Assembly (NCBI GenBank): GCA_965277495.1
Contig: OZ255824.1
Location: 4,402,001-4,466,000, forward strand
Reading direction: 5' to 3'
Source of the DNA: CAHJXG01 sp965277495
GTDB taxonomy: Bacteria; Pseudomonadota; Alphaproteobacteria; Acetobacterales; Acetobacteraceae
DNA length: 64,000 nucleotides
Part shown: piece by piece, positions 25,328 through 37,259 of the stretch
Position numbering within the stretch: the stretch's first letter is position 1
Layout of the letters: every line of letters begins with the position of its first letter
The notes under the pieces: generated by a model
The model's database searches: none
Seen by the model: the letters and a program-made list of their open reading frames with translations, nothing else
Told to the model about the DNA's origin: nothing
Program-made: the position numbers and the translations under genes

Positions 25328-28144
25328 CTATTCGGCCGCTTCGCGCTTGCGGCGCTCCAACGGCGCCGGTTCCGGGGTGCTGTCGTCCGGCGCCTGCAAC
25401 GCCGTCAGCAGCGCTTGGCGCAGCAACGCCAGCTTGCGCTCGTTCTCAACCTTCAATCCAAACACGTCCTTCACATAAAATACGTCGACCGCCCGCACGC
25501 CATAGGTCGTCACATGCGCCGATGCAATCTGCAGCCCTTGTTCGCTGATCGCCGCCGTCACGTCGTGCAGCAAGCCGGGCCGGTCGCGTCCGTTCACCTC
25601 GAGCACGGTGTGCGTGTTGCTGGCGCGGTTGTCGACGACGACGCGCGGCGGCACGTGGATCGCCCGCATGCGCCGGCCCATCAGCGCCCGCGACGCCCGG
25701 CGTATCTCTCCGTCCAGCCCAAGGCGGCCAGACAGCGCCTGGTCGATCAGCACGTGCAGCCGGGCCAGGCGGTGCGGCGCATCGAAGGTCCCTCCGGCCG
25801 CGTCCTGAATCCAAAAGGTGTCGAGCGCGCTGCCGTTGGTCAGCGTATGGATGCGCGCGTCCACGATCGATGCGCCCGCCACCGCGAGCGCCCCGGCTAT
25901 CCGGCTGAACAGCCCGGCGTGGTCGGCGGTGTAAACCGTCACCTCCGTCACCGCGCGCGACGGCAGCGGCTGGGTATCGACGGTCAGCGGCGCGTGCCGC
26001 CTTTCCGCGTCGCGGATCAGGCGGGCGTGCCGCGCATGGGTCTCGGGATCGAAGCTGAGCCAGTAGCCGGGATAGCCGAGGCCGAAGAAGAAATCCTGGT
26101 CCGGCGCGGGCCAGTCGGCCAAATAGTGCCCGGCCGCCTCCTTGGCACGCGCCACCCGCACGTCGCGCTCCGTCGTGGCGAGGCCGCCGGCCAGCACGTC
26201 GGCAACCCGAGCATACAGCTCGCGCAGCAGGGTTGCCTTCCAGCCATTCCAAACCTTGGCGCTGACCGCGCGCATGTCGGCGACCGTCAGCACCAGCAGC
26301 AGCTTCAGGCGCTCGGGCGACTGGATCGTGTCGGCAAGGTCCAGGATGGTCTTGGGGTCGTCGATATCGCGCTTGAACGCGGTTTGGCTGAGCATGAGGT
26401 GATGCAGCACCAGCCAGCTTACCGTCTCCGTCTCCTCTGCCGAGAGGCCGATCGTCGGGCCGACCTGGGTGGCGATCTCGGCCCCCAGCTCGGAATGGTC
26501 GCCGCCACGGCCCTTGGCGATGTCGTGCAGCAGCATGGCGGCATACAGCGCCCGGCGCGATTGCATGTCCTCCACCAGGCTGGAGGCGATCGGCGCCACG
26601 TCCGCGAGCTCGCCACGTTCCAGGGCGTTCAGCACGCGCATGGCCTCGATGGTGTGCTCGTCGACGGTGAACACATGGTAGGTGTCGAACTGCATCTGCC
26701 CCACGATGCGCGCCCAGTCCGGGATGTAGCGTCCGAGGAAGCCGGTTTCGTTCAGCACCGACAGCCATTTGGCGCCGTCCGCCCGGCTGTGCTCGCCGTC
26801 ACGCCCGCACAGCAGGTCGAGGAACACGTCCGCCGCCAGCTGGCTGCCGCGCAGTTCGATCGCGCCGCGTTCATGGCGGATCAGCGCGCGCAACGCCAGC
26901 GGGTGCATTTCCAGCGCACGGTCGCGCGCCACCTGCAGGATGCGCAGCATGGCGATCGGATGCCGGCCGAAGTCGTTGCCCGGCGCCGAGAGCAGCTTGC
27001 CGTCCGCCAGCACGAAACCCTGTTCCAGCAGTGCCGCATCCGTCGTGGCGGCGAGCGCCGGCGGGCCAAGTGCCGCGCGGACCACCGCAGGCTCCAGCAC
27101 GGTCGTGATCCGGGTGATCTCCCGCGCGGTCAGGAAATAGTGGCGCATGAAGCGCTCGACGCCGTCCTGCCGGCCGTGGCGTGTATAGCCCATGCGCGCA
27201 CCGACGACGGGCTGCAGGTCGAAGGTCAGCCGGTCCTCGGCGCGTCCGGCGACGTAGTGCAGGTGGAACCGCACGGTCCACAGGAATTCCCAGGAGCGGC
27301 GGGCGTGCTTGGCCTCCTGGTGGGTGAGGATGCCGCCGCCGGGGCTGTCGGGGCCGACGAGCTCGCCCATGACCTGGGTGCCGAACACGTAGCGGGTCAT
27401 CCAATACAGCGTTTGCAGGTCGCGCAGGCCGCCGCGGCCCTCCTTGATGTTGGGCTCGACCAGGAACGGCGTCTCGCCATAGCGGTGGTGCCGGGCGTCG
27501 CGTTCGGCCTGCTTTGCGGCGATGAAAGTGCCGGCGCCGGCTTCGGCGCAGGATTGCAGGAAGCGCGCCATGAAGGGGTCGAACAGGCCCGGGTCGCCTG
27601 CGAGCAGCCTGGCGTCGATCATCGAGGTGCGGATCGTGAGGTCGCGTCCGGCTTCGGCGATGCACTCGTCGATCGACCTTGTGGCGTGGCCGACCTTGAG
27701 GCCGAGGTCCCACAGGAAATACAGCATGAACTCGACGGCGGCGAGCGTCGCCGCCGCGGGCCGTTCCTCGGTAACGAACAGCAGGTCGATGTCGCTGAAC
27801 GGCGCCAATACGCCGCGGCCATAGCCGCCGGTGGCGACGACCGCCATCGCCTGCGAACTGGCGGCATCCGGATCGGCTACGTGGCCGCGCGCATAGCCGT
27901 GCAGCGACCCGATGACCCCGTCCATCAGGTGGCCCAACAGCCGTCCGGCCTCCAGGCCGCTCATGCCGCCAGCCTCGAACCGCTCCTGCACATGGTGCTG
28001 CACGCGGCCCAGGTAGCGGCGGAAACTGCTGAGCGCCGCCTCGCGCGGGGGTGAGCTGCCGCCGTCCGCGATGCCGCGCAGCGTTGCGTCAAGCAGCTTG
28101 ATGGCGTCCTCGGGCCGGTCGGGCAGGGGGAGCGGATTCGACAT
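25328..28144 (-). CDS. glnD: Bifunctional PII uridylyltransferase/uridylyl-removing enzyme
   Basis: 938 residues, full length. GlnD senses glutamine and adds or removes UMP on PII proteins, setting nitrogen metabolism. Domains in order: nucleotidyltransferase with GGYGRG at 106-111 and catalytic SDID (D118, D120), the GlnD PII-uridylyltransferase helical domain, an HD hydrolase domain (LLHDIAKGRGGDHS), and two C-terminal ACT domains (around AGLFSRIAGALAVAGA and RPGLLHDVTAAISEQG). Its ATG overlaps the mutS stop by one base. The arrangement maeB <> mutS-glnD is typical of alphaproteobacteria. Confidence 0.96.
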   Translation of the reverse strand: MSNPLPLPDRPEDAIKLLDATLRGIADGGSSPPREAALSSFRRYLGRVQHHVQERFEAGGMSGLEAGRLLGHLMDGVIGSLHGYARGHVADPDAASSQAMAVVATGGYGRGVLAPFSDIDLLFVTEERPAAATLAAVEFMLYFLWDLGLKVGHATRSIDECIAEAGRDLTIRTSMIDARLLAGDPGLFDPFMARFLQSCAEAGAGTFIAAKQAERDARHHRYGETPFLVEPNIKEGRGGLRDLQTLYWMTRYVFGTQVMGELVGPDSPGGGILTHQEAKHARRSWEFLWTVRFHLHYVAGRAEDRLTFDLQPVVGARMGYTRHGRQDGVERFMRHYFLTAREITRITTVLEPAVVRAALGPPALAATTDAALLEQGFVLADGKLLSAPGNDFGRHPIAMLRILQVARDRALEMHPLALRALIRHERGAIELRGSQLAADVFLDLLCGRDGEHSRADGAKWLSVLNETGFLGRYIPDWARIVGQMQFDTYHVFTVDEHTIEAMRVLNALERGELADVAPIASSLVEDMQSRRALYAAMLLHDIAKGRGGDHSELGAEIATQVGPTIGLSAEETETVSWLVLHHLMLSQTAFKRDIDDPKTILDLADTIQSPERLKLLLVLTVADMRAVSAKVWNGWKATLLRELYARVADVLAGGLATTERDVRVARAKEAAGHYLADWPAPDQDFFFGLGYPGYWLSFDPETHARHARLIRDAERRHAPLTVDTQPLPSRAVTEVTVYTADHAGLFSRIAGALAVAGASIVDARIHTLTNGSALDTFWIQDAAGGTFDAPHRLARLHVLIDQALSGRLGLDGEIRRASRALMGRRMRAIHVPPRVVVDNRASNTHTVLEVNGRDRPGLLHDVTAAISEQGLQIASAHVTTYGVRAVDVFYVKDVFGLKVENERKLALLRQALLTALQAPDDSTPEPAPLERRKREAAE

Positions 28145-30771
28145 TACGATGATGCTAGCCCGCTAATCGCCGCGGGAACAGCAGCGAGTGCCTTGATACG
28201 ATAGAGAGTTTCGAGCGCATCCCGGGGCGACATCCCGTCCGGCTCGACCTCGTGCAACGCCTGCCTGAGCGGATCGGGCGGCGCGTCGACGGGCGCGGCG
28301 GCGGTTTCGGGCGCCGCTTCGGCGAACAAAGGCAGCTCGGCCGGGCTGCCATGCCGGTGCTTTTCCAGCGCATTGAGCAATGCCGCCGCCCGGCGCACCG
28401 TGGCTTGCGGCACCCCGGCCAACTGCGCCACATGCACGCCCCAACTGCGTCCGGCGGCGCCGGCTGCGACCTCGTGCAGGAATACCACACTGCCGCGCCA
28501 TTCCTTGACCCGCATGGTGCAGGGGCGCAGCCGCGGCAATTGCGCCGCCAGTTGGCCCAATTCATGGAAGTGGGTCGCGAACACGGTGCGGCAGCGGTTT
28601 TGGCCGTGCAGCGCCTCCAGCACCGCCCAGGCGATCGCCAGGCCGTCGAGCGTTCCGGTGCCGCGTCCGATCTCGTCCACGATCACCAGGGAACGCGGAC
28701 CCGCCTGGTGCAGGATCGCCGCCGTTTCCGTCATCTCGACCATGAAGGTGCTGCGTCCGCGCGCCAGGTCGTCCGCCGCGCCGACTCTGCTGAACAGCCG
28801 GTCGACCACGCCGATGCGGGCGCTCTCGGCCGGCGCCGGCAGCCCGGCCTGCGCCATGATGGCGATCAGCGCGTTCTGCCGGAGGTAGGTGCTCTTGCCC
28901 GCCATGTTCGGTCCCGTCAGCAGCAACACGCGCTGCGCCGCGGACAGGTCGCAATCGTTCGGCACGAAGGCGGCGGTTCCCTGCAGCGCATGTTCGACTA
29001 CGGGGTGGCGTCCGGCGCGGATGCAGAACTGCTCGTCGCCGGTGACGACCGGGCGGCACCAACGCCCGCCCTCGGCCAGGCGGGCGCACGACTGCAATAC
29101 GTCGAGTTGGGCGAGCGTTTCGGCGCAGGCGCCAAGGGCGTCCGATTGCGCCAGCACGGCCAGCACCAGGGTCGCGAACACCAGGCGCTCGCGCGCCGCA
29201 GCCCGGTCGGCGGCCTCGCTGATGCGGCGGTCGAGGTCCGCAAGCTCGGTGTTGCCGAAGCGCGCGCCGTTGGCCATGCCCTGGCGCAGGGTCAGCTCCG
29301 GATGCGCCTGCAGCCGCTCGACGGACGGCGCCGGCGCCTCGATGACATAGCCGAGCTGGGCGTGGTGCTTGATCTTGAGCGACGCCACGCCGTAGCGCTG
29401 GGCATAGTCGAGCGTCAGCCCGGCGATCACGCGGCGGCTGTCGTCGCGCAGCCGCCGTTCCGCGTCGAGCTCGCCGTCGAAGCCGGGCGCGATCACGCCG
29501 CCATCGTCGAGGCGCGCGGGCAAGGGGTCGGCGAGGGCGCGGGCGAGCAATTCCAGCAGCGCCGGGTTGGCATCGAGCGCCGCAATATCCACGGGCGCAT
29601 TGGCGAGCGCCAGGCTGGCAGCCTGGGCCGCCGCCAGGGTCTGCGCCACCGCCGCAAGGTCGCGCGGCGCGGCGCGGTTGACAGACAGCCGGCCCAGCGC
29701 CCGGGCAACGTCCGGCGTGGCGCGGAGGGCGGCGCGCAGGCCGGCCAGCGCTTCCGGCTGCAGCAGCAACCAAGCCCATCCATCCTGGCGCCGGGCGATG
29801 GCGGCGCAGTCCAGCAGCGGCCCGGCGAGCCACGCCGCCAGCTTCCGCGCGCCGGCCGCGGTAATGGTATGGCCGACGGCGGCAATCAGGCTGTGCGCGG
29901 ACGAGCCATCGCGGGCGCGGGTGATCTCCAGGCTGGCGCGGGTCGCAGCGTCGAGCATCATCTGCGCCCCAAGCCCGGCCGGCTGCGGACGGGACAGGCG
30001 CGGCATCGCGCCAGCCTGCGTCGCGCGCACGTAATCCAGCGCCATGGCCGCGGCGGCGGCTTCCGCCTCGGTAAAGGTCCCGAACGCGTCGAGATCGGCC
30101 GCGCCGAATGCCTCGGCGACGCGGCGCCGGGCGGCCGCGGGCGCGAGTGCCGCCGTGGCCGGGCCGCGGCGGTCGGACCATTCACCCAATGCGAGGTCAG
30201 CAGACGCCAGGATCTCGGCAGGCTCCAGCCGTCCAAGCAGCGACGGCAGGCCGGCAGGGGACGTGGCCTCGGTCTCGAACAGCCCGGTCGATACATCGAG
30301 CCATGCCGCCCCGAGCGCGCCGCCAGCGCTGGCCAGCGCCAGGAGCAGGTTCGGGCGATGCGCATCCAGCAGGCTGTCCTCGGTCAAGGTGCCCGGCGTG
30401 ACCAGGCGGACGACAGCGCGTTTCAGCGGCGCCTTGCCGGTGCGTCCCTTGGCCGGCTCCATCTGTTCGGCCACGGCGACGCGGAAGCCGCGGCGGATCA
30501 GGCGGGACAAATACGCTTCGGCGGCATGGGCCGGCACGCCGCACATCGGGATCGGCGCGCCCGCGTGCTCGCCGCGCCGGGTGAGGGCGATGTCTAGGGC
30601 GCTGGCGGCGGCTTCGGCGTCGGCGAAGAACAGCTCGTAGAAGTCGCCCATACGCAGGAATAGCAGGGCGTCGGGATGGTCGGCCTTGAGCAGGAACCAT
30701 TGGGCGATGGCGGGCGACGCCCCTGCGGCGCTTGGGATGGGGGACGCGCTTCCGGCGCTGGGGATGTCCAT
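28144..30771 (-). CDS. mutS: DNA mismatch repair protein MutS
   Basis: 875 residues. The mismatch-recognition domain begins about residue 22 (QWFLLKADHPDALLFLRMGDFYELF), with the Phe-x-Glu wedge F44-Y-E46 (DFYELF); the connector, lever and clamp domains follow. The ATPase has Walker A GPNMAGKSTYLRQ at about 619 and Walker B VIVDEIGRGTGTLDGLAIAW. MutS recognises mispairs and recruits MutL. It is divergent from maeB and overlaps glnD by one base. Confidence 0.97.
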   Translation of the reverse strand: MDIPSAGSASPIPSAAGASPAIAQWFLLKADHPDALLFLRMGDFYELFFADAEAAASALDIALTRRGEHAGAPIPMCGVPAHAAEAYLSRLIRRGFRVAVAEQMEPAKGRTGKAPLKRAVVRLVTPGTLTEDSLLDAHRPNLLLALASAGGALGAAWLDVSTGLFETEATSPAGLPSLLGRLEPAEILASADLALGEWSDRRGPATAALAPAAARRRVAEAFGAADLDAFGTFTEAEAAAAAMALDYVRATQAGAMPRLSRPQPAGLGAQMMLDAATRASLEITRARDGSSAHSLIAAVGHTITAAGARKLAAWLAGPLLDCAAIARRQDGWAWLLLQPEALAGLRAALRATPDVARALGRLSVNRAAPRDLAAVAQTLAAAQAASLALANAPVDIAALDANPALLELLARALADPLPARLDDGGVIAPGFDGELDAERRLRDDSRRVIAGLTLDYAQRYGVASLKIKHHAQLGYVIEAPAPSVERLQAHPELTLRQGMANGARFGNTELADLDRRISEAADRAAARERLVFATLVLAVLAQSDALGACAETLAQLDVLQSCARLAEGGRWCRPVVTGDEQFCIRAGRHPVVEHALQGTAAFVPNDCDLSAAQRVLLLTGPNMAGKSTYLRQNALIAIMAQAGLPAPAESARIGVVDRLFSRVGAADDLARGRSTFMVEMTETAAILHQAGPRSLVIVDEIGRGTGTLDGLAIAWAVLEALHGQNRCRTVFATHFHELGQLAAQLPRLRPCTMRVKEWRGSVVFLHEVAAGAAGRSWGVHVAQLAGVPQATVRRAAALLNALEKHRHGSPAELPLFAEAAPETAAAPVDAPPDPLRQALHEVEPDGMSPRDALETLYRIKALAAVPAAISGLASS

Positions 30772-30893
30772 CGATGCATCTTAGCGAAACATGCCGCACC
30801 TGCGAAGCGGCTGGGTTTCACGGGGCGTCCGGCTGGTTTATGCAGGTCGGCCAAACCGGCAAAAGCCCGGCTTGCTCGAGGAGGATCCCCCCC

Positions 30894-33182
<2,289 letters not shown>

Positions 33183-33204
33183 AGCCCCGGTTGAGAGAAA
33201 GTCA

Positions 33205-34512
33205 TTGAGTCATCCAAGCGCCAATCCGCTGGCCGACGAGCGTCCGGCCGAGGTTGCGAACCGCCTGAAGAGCATCTTCGCCGGGTCGATCGGCAACCTG
33301 ATCGAGTGGTATGATTTCTACGTCTACAATTCGTTCGCGATCTATTTCGCCCAGTCGTTCAGCGACAGCACCAACCCGACGGTGCAACTGATCACGGCCT
33401 ACAGCATCTATGCCGTGAGCTTTATCATCCGGCCGGTCGGCGGTTTCATTCTCGGCTATTACGCGGACCGGAAAGGCCGCCGCGCCGCGCTGACGCTGTC
33501 GGTGCTGCTGATGTGCGCTGGCTCGGGCATGATCGCCATATTGCCTACCTATGCCAGCGTTGGTGTCTGGGCCCCACTGCTGTTGCTGCTGGCCAGGCTG
33601 CTGCAAGGGCTGTCGCTGGGCGGCGAGTATGCGTCGTCGGCGACCTACCTGAGCGAGATCGCCGGTTCGAAGCATCGTGGCTTCTACAGCTCGTTCCAAT
33701 ACGTGACGCTGATCGGCGGCCAGGTGGTCGCGGCCTTGGTTCTGTTGGTCATGCAGCAGGGTTTTACCGGCAAGGAGATCGAAGCCTGGGCCTGGCGCAT
33801 CCCGTTCGCCATCGGGGCGTTCGGCGCGCTGTATGGGCTATATCTGCGCCGCAACCTGGCCGAGACGGAGGAATGGAAGCGGGTCAGCCGGGAACCGCGG
33901 CAGAACCTGTTCAAGGAATTGCTGAAGCACCCGAAGGAACTGCTGCTGGTGTTCGGCCTGACGATGGGCGGCACGACCGCGTTCTACACCTTCAGCACCT
34001 ATATGCCGACCTACTTGGCCAACACGCTGAAATTCCCGCGCGAGTGGGTCGCCGAAATCAGCTTCATCACCCTGATCCTCTATGCCGCGATGCAACCGGT
34101 GTTCGGCGCCGTCAGCGACCGGATCGGGCGGCGCCCGGTGCTGATGTGGTTCGGCGTGATGGGCACCCTGTTCACCGTGCCGATCCTGACGGCGCTGGGC
34201 GCTGCCACGGGCTTTTGGCCGGCGCTGGGGCTGATCTTAGCCGCACTGGCGATCGTGTCCGGGTACACGTCGATCAATGCGGTGGTGAAGGCGGAGCTGT
34301 TCCCGGCCGAAGTGCGGGCGCTGGGGGTTGGGCTGCCCTATGCGCTGGCGGCGTCGATCTTTGGCGGCACCGCCCCGGTGATCGCGCTGCAGTTCAAGGC
34401 GTCCGGGCATGAAAGCTGGTTCTATTGGTACGTGACCGGCCTGACCTTCTTGTCGCTGCTGGTTTACACGCTGATGCGGGACACCAAGAAGAACACGCGC
34501 ATGGAAAGCTGA
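33205..34512 (+). CDS. kgtP: Alpha-ketoglutarate permease-like MFS transporter
   Basis: 435 residues with 12 spans, metabolite:proton symporter branch of the MFS. Conserved blocks match E. coli KgtP (GNLIEWYDFYVY, LARLLQGLSLGGEYASSATY, GFYSSFQYVTLIGGQ, KAELFPAEVRALGVGLPYA). It should import 2-oxoglutarate with a proton. The start is TTG at 33205 with a weak purine-rich site (GAGAGAAAG); no ATG occurs early in the frame. It lies 22 bases after maeB. Confidence 0.88.
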   Translation: MSHPSANPLADERPAEVANRLKSIFAGSIGNLIEWYDFYVYNSFAIYFAQSFSDSTNPTVQLITAYSIYAVSFIIRPVGGFILGYYADRKGRRAALTLSVLLMCAGSGMIAILPTYASVGVWAPLLLLLARLLQGLSLGGEYASSATYLSEIAGSKHRGFYSSFQYVTLIGGQVVAALVLLVMQQGFTGKEIEAWAWRIPFAIGAFGALYGLYLRRNLAETEEWKRVSREPRQNLFKELLKHPKELLLVFGLTMGGTTAFYTFSTYMPTYLANTLKFPREWVAEISFITLILYAAMQPVFGAVSDRIGRRPVLMWFGVMGTLFTVPILTALGAATGFWPALGLILAALAIVSGYTSINAVVKAELFPAEVRALGVGLPYALAASIFGGTAPVIALQFKASGHESWFYWYVTGLTFLSLLVYTLMRDTKKNTRMES

Positions 34513-34519
34513 AGCATTC

Positions 34520-34562
34520 CGCCGCCCTGTCGCCCGCCTTGCAGCAGGGAACAGGGACGGCG
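34520..34562. terminator. Hairpin between convergent kgtP and bactofilin gene
   Basis: CGCCGCCCTGT (34520-34530) pairs with ACAGGGACGGCG (34551-34562), eleven pairs with one bulged A and a 20-base loop. It lies between the stops of two convergent genes. Only a short TTTCT follows on the plus strand, so it is a probable but not classical terminator. Confidence 0.45.
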
Positions 34563-34571
34563 GTGACGTTT

Positions 34572-35279
34572 CTAGTTGGAAATTTCGGCCTGGCGCGGCG
34601 ACTCGGCTTTGGATGCGCCGTCGGTCAGCATCTCGATCCGTCCGGTAATCTGGCCGCCATCCTCGACCTGCAGGCGGCGGCAGCGGGCGGTGCCGAGCAC
34701 CTTGCCGGTGGCGCGCACGACCAGGTTGCCCCGCGCGGTCAAGGTGCCGTCGATCACGCCGGCGATCTCCGCGTCCTCGACCTCGACCTCGCCCTTGAAC
34801 ACGCCGCCTTGGGCGATGGCAAGTTCGGTCGCGTGGATCATGCTGGCCTCGACCGTGCCCTCGACCACCAGGCGCTCGGCGTCGGCCACGGTGCCCTGGA
34901 CGGAGATGCCGCGTCCGACCACCAGCGTGCGCCGCTCCGCCGGTTCGCGCACCCGGGTCGGCTGCACGCCGGGCTGCATGCCGGGGCGGGGCGGGCTGAT
35001 GAGGGTTGGCGCGGATCCATTGGACCCCGGTACCGGCGGGACAGGGTTCGGAACTGGGAACGGCGTGCGGCCCATGATGGGAGCCTCCTTGGATGGAGCG
35101 GGACGGTAGGGGGGAACGCCGAGGCCGCTATCGTCGAAAGCACGGGGCTTCATGGGACGGGCGGGCATGCGCGGCTGGTCGGCCATGCTGTCGCCGGCAA
35201 GCAGCCCCTCGGTGACGCCGGGTTCGGTGGCGTAGCTTTCTTCGCCCATCGGGCTTTCCGGTTTACGGCGCTTGAACAA
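34572..35279 (-). CDS. Bactofilin-family cytoskeletal protein
   Basis: 235 residues from a TTG at 35279 preceded by GGGAGG at 6 bases, giving the start MFKRRKPES, typical of bactofilins; an ATG at 35336 would add 19 residues but has a poor ribosome site. A long disordered Pro-rich N-terminal region (about 110 residues) precedes the beta-helical bactofilin domain (RTLVVGRGISVQGTVADAER, then short VxGxV-type repeats such as GVFKGEVEVEDAEIAGVIDG). Bactofilins polymerise without nucleotide and scaffold cell-wall or stalk enzymes at the membrane. The extended N-terminus is longer than usual. Confidence 0.87.
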   Translation of the reverse strand: MFKRRKPESPMGEESYATEPGVTEGLLAGDSMADQPRMPARPMKPRAFDDSGLGVPPYRPAPSKEAPIMGRTPFPVPNPVPPVPGSNGSAPTLISPPRPGMQPGVQPTRVREPAERRTLVVGRGISVQGTVADAERLVVEGTVEASMIHATELAIAQGGVFKGEVEVEDAEIAGVIDGTLTARGNLVVRATGKVLGTARCRRLQVEDGGQITGRIEMLTDGASKAESPRQAEISN

Positions 35280-35360
35280 GCGGACCTCCCTTCGTTGCGG
35301 TTGCGCGCGCCCTGTGCGGGTAGGGTCGGTAGACATTTCCTAACACAGGCCGATACACGA

Positions 35361-36044
35361 TCACAACCCTGTGTATAAGATCGAGGCGCGCGACTTCGGC
35401 CGGTTCAGCACGTGGACCATGGCCGCGATCCCCACGACCGGGACCAGCAAATTGAGGCCCGGCAGGCTGCCTGCCAGCGCCAAGGCGACACCCTGCACGA
35501 GCACCGGCAGTCGCCGCGCCGCGTAGGTCCGCAAAGCGTCCGGGCGTCCCATGCGGCGCATCGCCACGCCCATGAACAGGCCGCGCCCGATTGCCCAGCC
35601 GGCAACGAGCCAGCCGATCACGAGGCCGACCCCGGGCAGCAGGATTGCCAGCAGCAGCGCCAACACCTGGAGACCCAGCACCTGCGCGCCGAGCGCCAGG
35701 CCGTCCCACGCCTGCGCAGCGATCGGCGCGCCGAGCGGCACCGGCAGGTCCGGATAGAACCGGCGGTCCACCGCCGCGGCGATGCGGTCCATGTAAAGCG
35801 TCGAAATCAGCAGCGCGACCGGCACGAATAGCCAGAGCGCCAACAGCGCCGCGCCGATGCCTCCCGCGGCCCCGGCCAGCCAGCCCAGCCAGCCTGGACG
35901 CGCCACGACGTGGTTGATCACCCACACGCTGCCGGCCAGCAACGCCAGGAACGCCGCCGCCGACAGCAGCAGGCTGCGCCAAACGACGCCCAGGAACACC
36001 GGGTCCTGCAGTTGGGCGATGGCGCGCGTGATCGGAGACAGCAT
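35361..36044 (-). CDS. EI24/CysZ-like membrane protein
   Basis: 227 residues from the ATG at 36044, with AGGA at 8 bases. Hydrophobic, about five or six spans, with an N-terminal amphipathic segment (SPITRAIAQLQDPVFLGVVW) and the conserved YMDRIAAAVDRRFYPDLP loop and GRGLFMGVAMRR of the EI24 domain family. CysZ members transport sulfate; this one has no sulfur genes beside it, so function is open. It is divergent from the sugar kinase gene; their starts are 107 bases apart. Confidence 0.82.
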   Translation of the reverse strand: MLSPITRAIAQLQDPVFLGVVWRSLLLSAAAFLALLAGSVWVINHVVARPGWLGWLAGAAGGIGAALLALWLFVPVALLISTLYMDRIAAAVDRRFYPDLPVPLGAPIAAQAWDGLALGAQVLGLQVLALLLAILLPGVGLVIGWLVAGWAIGRGLFMGVAMRRMGRPDALRTYAARRLPVLVQGVALALAGSLPGLNLLVPVVGIAAMVHVLNRPKSRASILYTGL

Positions 36045-36151
36045 GCAGGCGTCCTGGCGGTGAAAGGCGTTGGGAGGGAACGAGCGCCGCGGGTTGCGGG
36101 CAGGTAGTGCGGATGTTAGGCGCACGCCAGGGTTTCACATCAGGAGCGACC

Positions 36152-37171
36152 ATGTCCCAAGGCGCCACGTCCCAAGCCGCGGCCCGTCCGGCCCGATTCG
36201 ACATCCTGGGGATCGGCAACGCCATCGTGGATGTAGTGACGCCGGCCGGGGAGGACTTCTTGTCCCGCCACGACCTGCGCAAGGGCAGCATGACGCTGAT
36301 CTCGACCGAGCAGGCGGAGGCGCTGTATGCCGCGATGCCGCCGGGCCAGGAGAGCAGCGGCGGGTCGGCCGCCAACACGTGCGCGGTGGCGGCTGGGCTG
36401 GGCGCGCGGGTGGCGTTCATGGGCAAGGTGGCGGACGACCAGTTGGGGGCGGTGTTCCGTCACGACATTACCGCCGCCGGGGTGCATTTCCCGACCGCGC
36501 CGCTGCAGGGCCAGGCGCCCACCGCACGCTGCTTGATCGCCGTGACGCCTGACGGGCAGCGCACGATGAGCACCTATTTGGGCGCTTGCGTCAGCTTCGG
36601 CGCCGCGGACCTGGACGAGGCGTTGGTGGCGGACAGCGCCGTGACCTACCTCGAGGGCTATTTGTTCGACCCGCCTTTGGCGCAGGCGGCGTTCCACCGC
36701 GCTGCCGCGGTCGCGCATGGGGCCGGGCGGCTGGTGGCGCTCTCGCTGTCCGATGCGTTCTGCGTCGACCGGCACCGGGCGGCATTCCGCGACCTGGTGC
36801 GCGGCCACGTCGACATCCTGTTCGCCAACGAGACCGAGGTTTGCAGCCTGTATGAGGAGGACCGGTTCGAACAGGCGGCGCAGCGGGCGGGCGCGGAGGT
36901 TGCGCTCGCGGCGCTGACGCGGAGCGAGGCAGGAAGCGTCGTGCTGCGCGGCGCCGAGCGGGTGGAGGTGGCGGCGGCAGCGGTCCGGGTGGTGGACACG
37001 ACGGGCGCCGGAGACGCCTACGCGGCCGGGTTCCTGGCGGCGCATGCGTCCGGGCGGGGGCTGCGGGCATGCGGGCAGCTTGGCAGCCGAGCGGCGGCGG
37101 CGGCCATCGCGCAATTCGGCGCGCGGCCCAAGGCCGACCTGCGTGCGATGATGGGGGCCTCAGAACACTAG
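36152..37171 (+). CDS. Adenosine kinase-like PfkB sugar kinase
   Basis: 339 residues from the ATG at 36152 (AGGAG upstream). PfkB ribokinase fold: N-terminal FDILGIGNAIVDVV, GGSAANTCAVAAGLGARVAFMGKVADDQLG (signature 1), and signature 2 DTTGAGDAYAAGF with catalytic D288. The arrangement is that of the alphaproteobacterial adenosine kinase group (COG0524). It phosphorylates a nucleoside or sugar with ATP; adenosine is the best guess. Confidence 0.87.
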   Translation: MSQGATSQAAARPARFDILGIGNAIVDVVTPAGEDFLSRHDLRKGSMTLISTEQAEALYAAMPPGQESSGGSAANTCAVAAGLGARVAFMGKVADDQLGAVFRHDITAAGVHFPTAPLQGQAPTARCLIAVTPDGQRTMSTYLGACVSFGAADLDEALVADSAVTYLEGYLFDPPLAQAAFHRAAAVAHGAGRLVALSLSDAFCVDRHRAAFRDLVRGHVDILFANETEVCSLYEEDRFEQAAQRAGAEVALAALTRSEAGSVVLRGAERVEVAAAAVRVVDTTGAGDAYAAGFLAAHASGRGLRACGQLGSRAAAAAIAQFGARPKADLRAMMGASEH

Positions 37172-37259
37172 GGGCGGAACTATCGACCGTGTATGTTGTT
37201 ACCTAAGCGAGACGTGCGGCCATGATGCACGACGCGATCATAGTTCAGGAGAAACACGG

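Noticed and set aside
25244..28054. Long plus-strand open frame of over 900 codons opposite glnD
   Set aside because: Low-complexity product typical of the antisense of GC-rich genes; glnD on the other strand has all motifs.
28252..30597. Long plus-strand open frame opposite mutS
   Set aside because: Same reason: no recognisable domain and fully contained in mutS.
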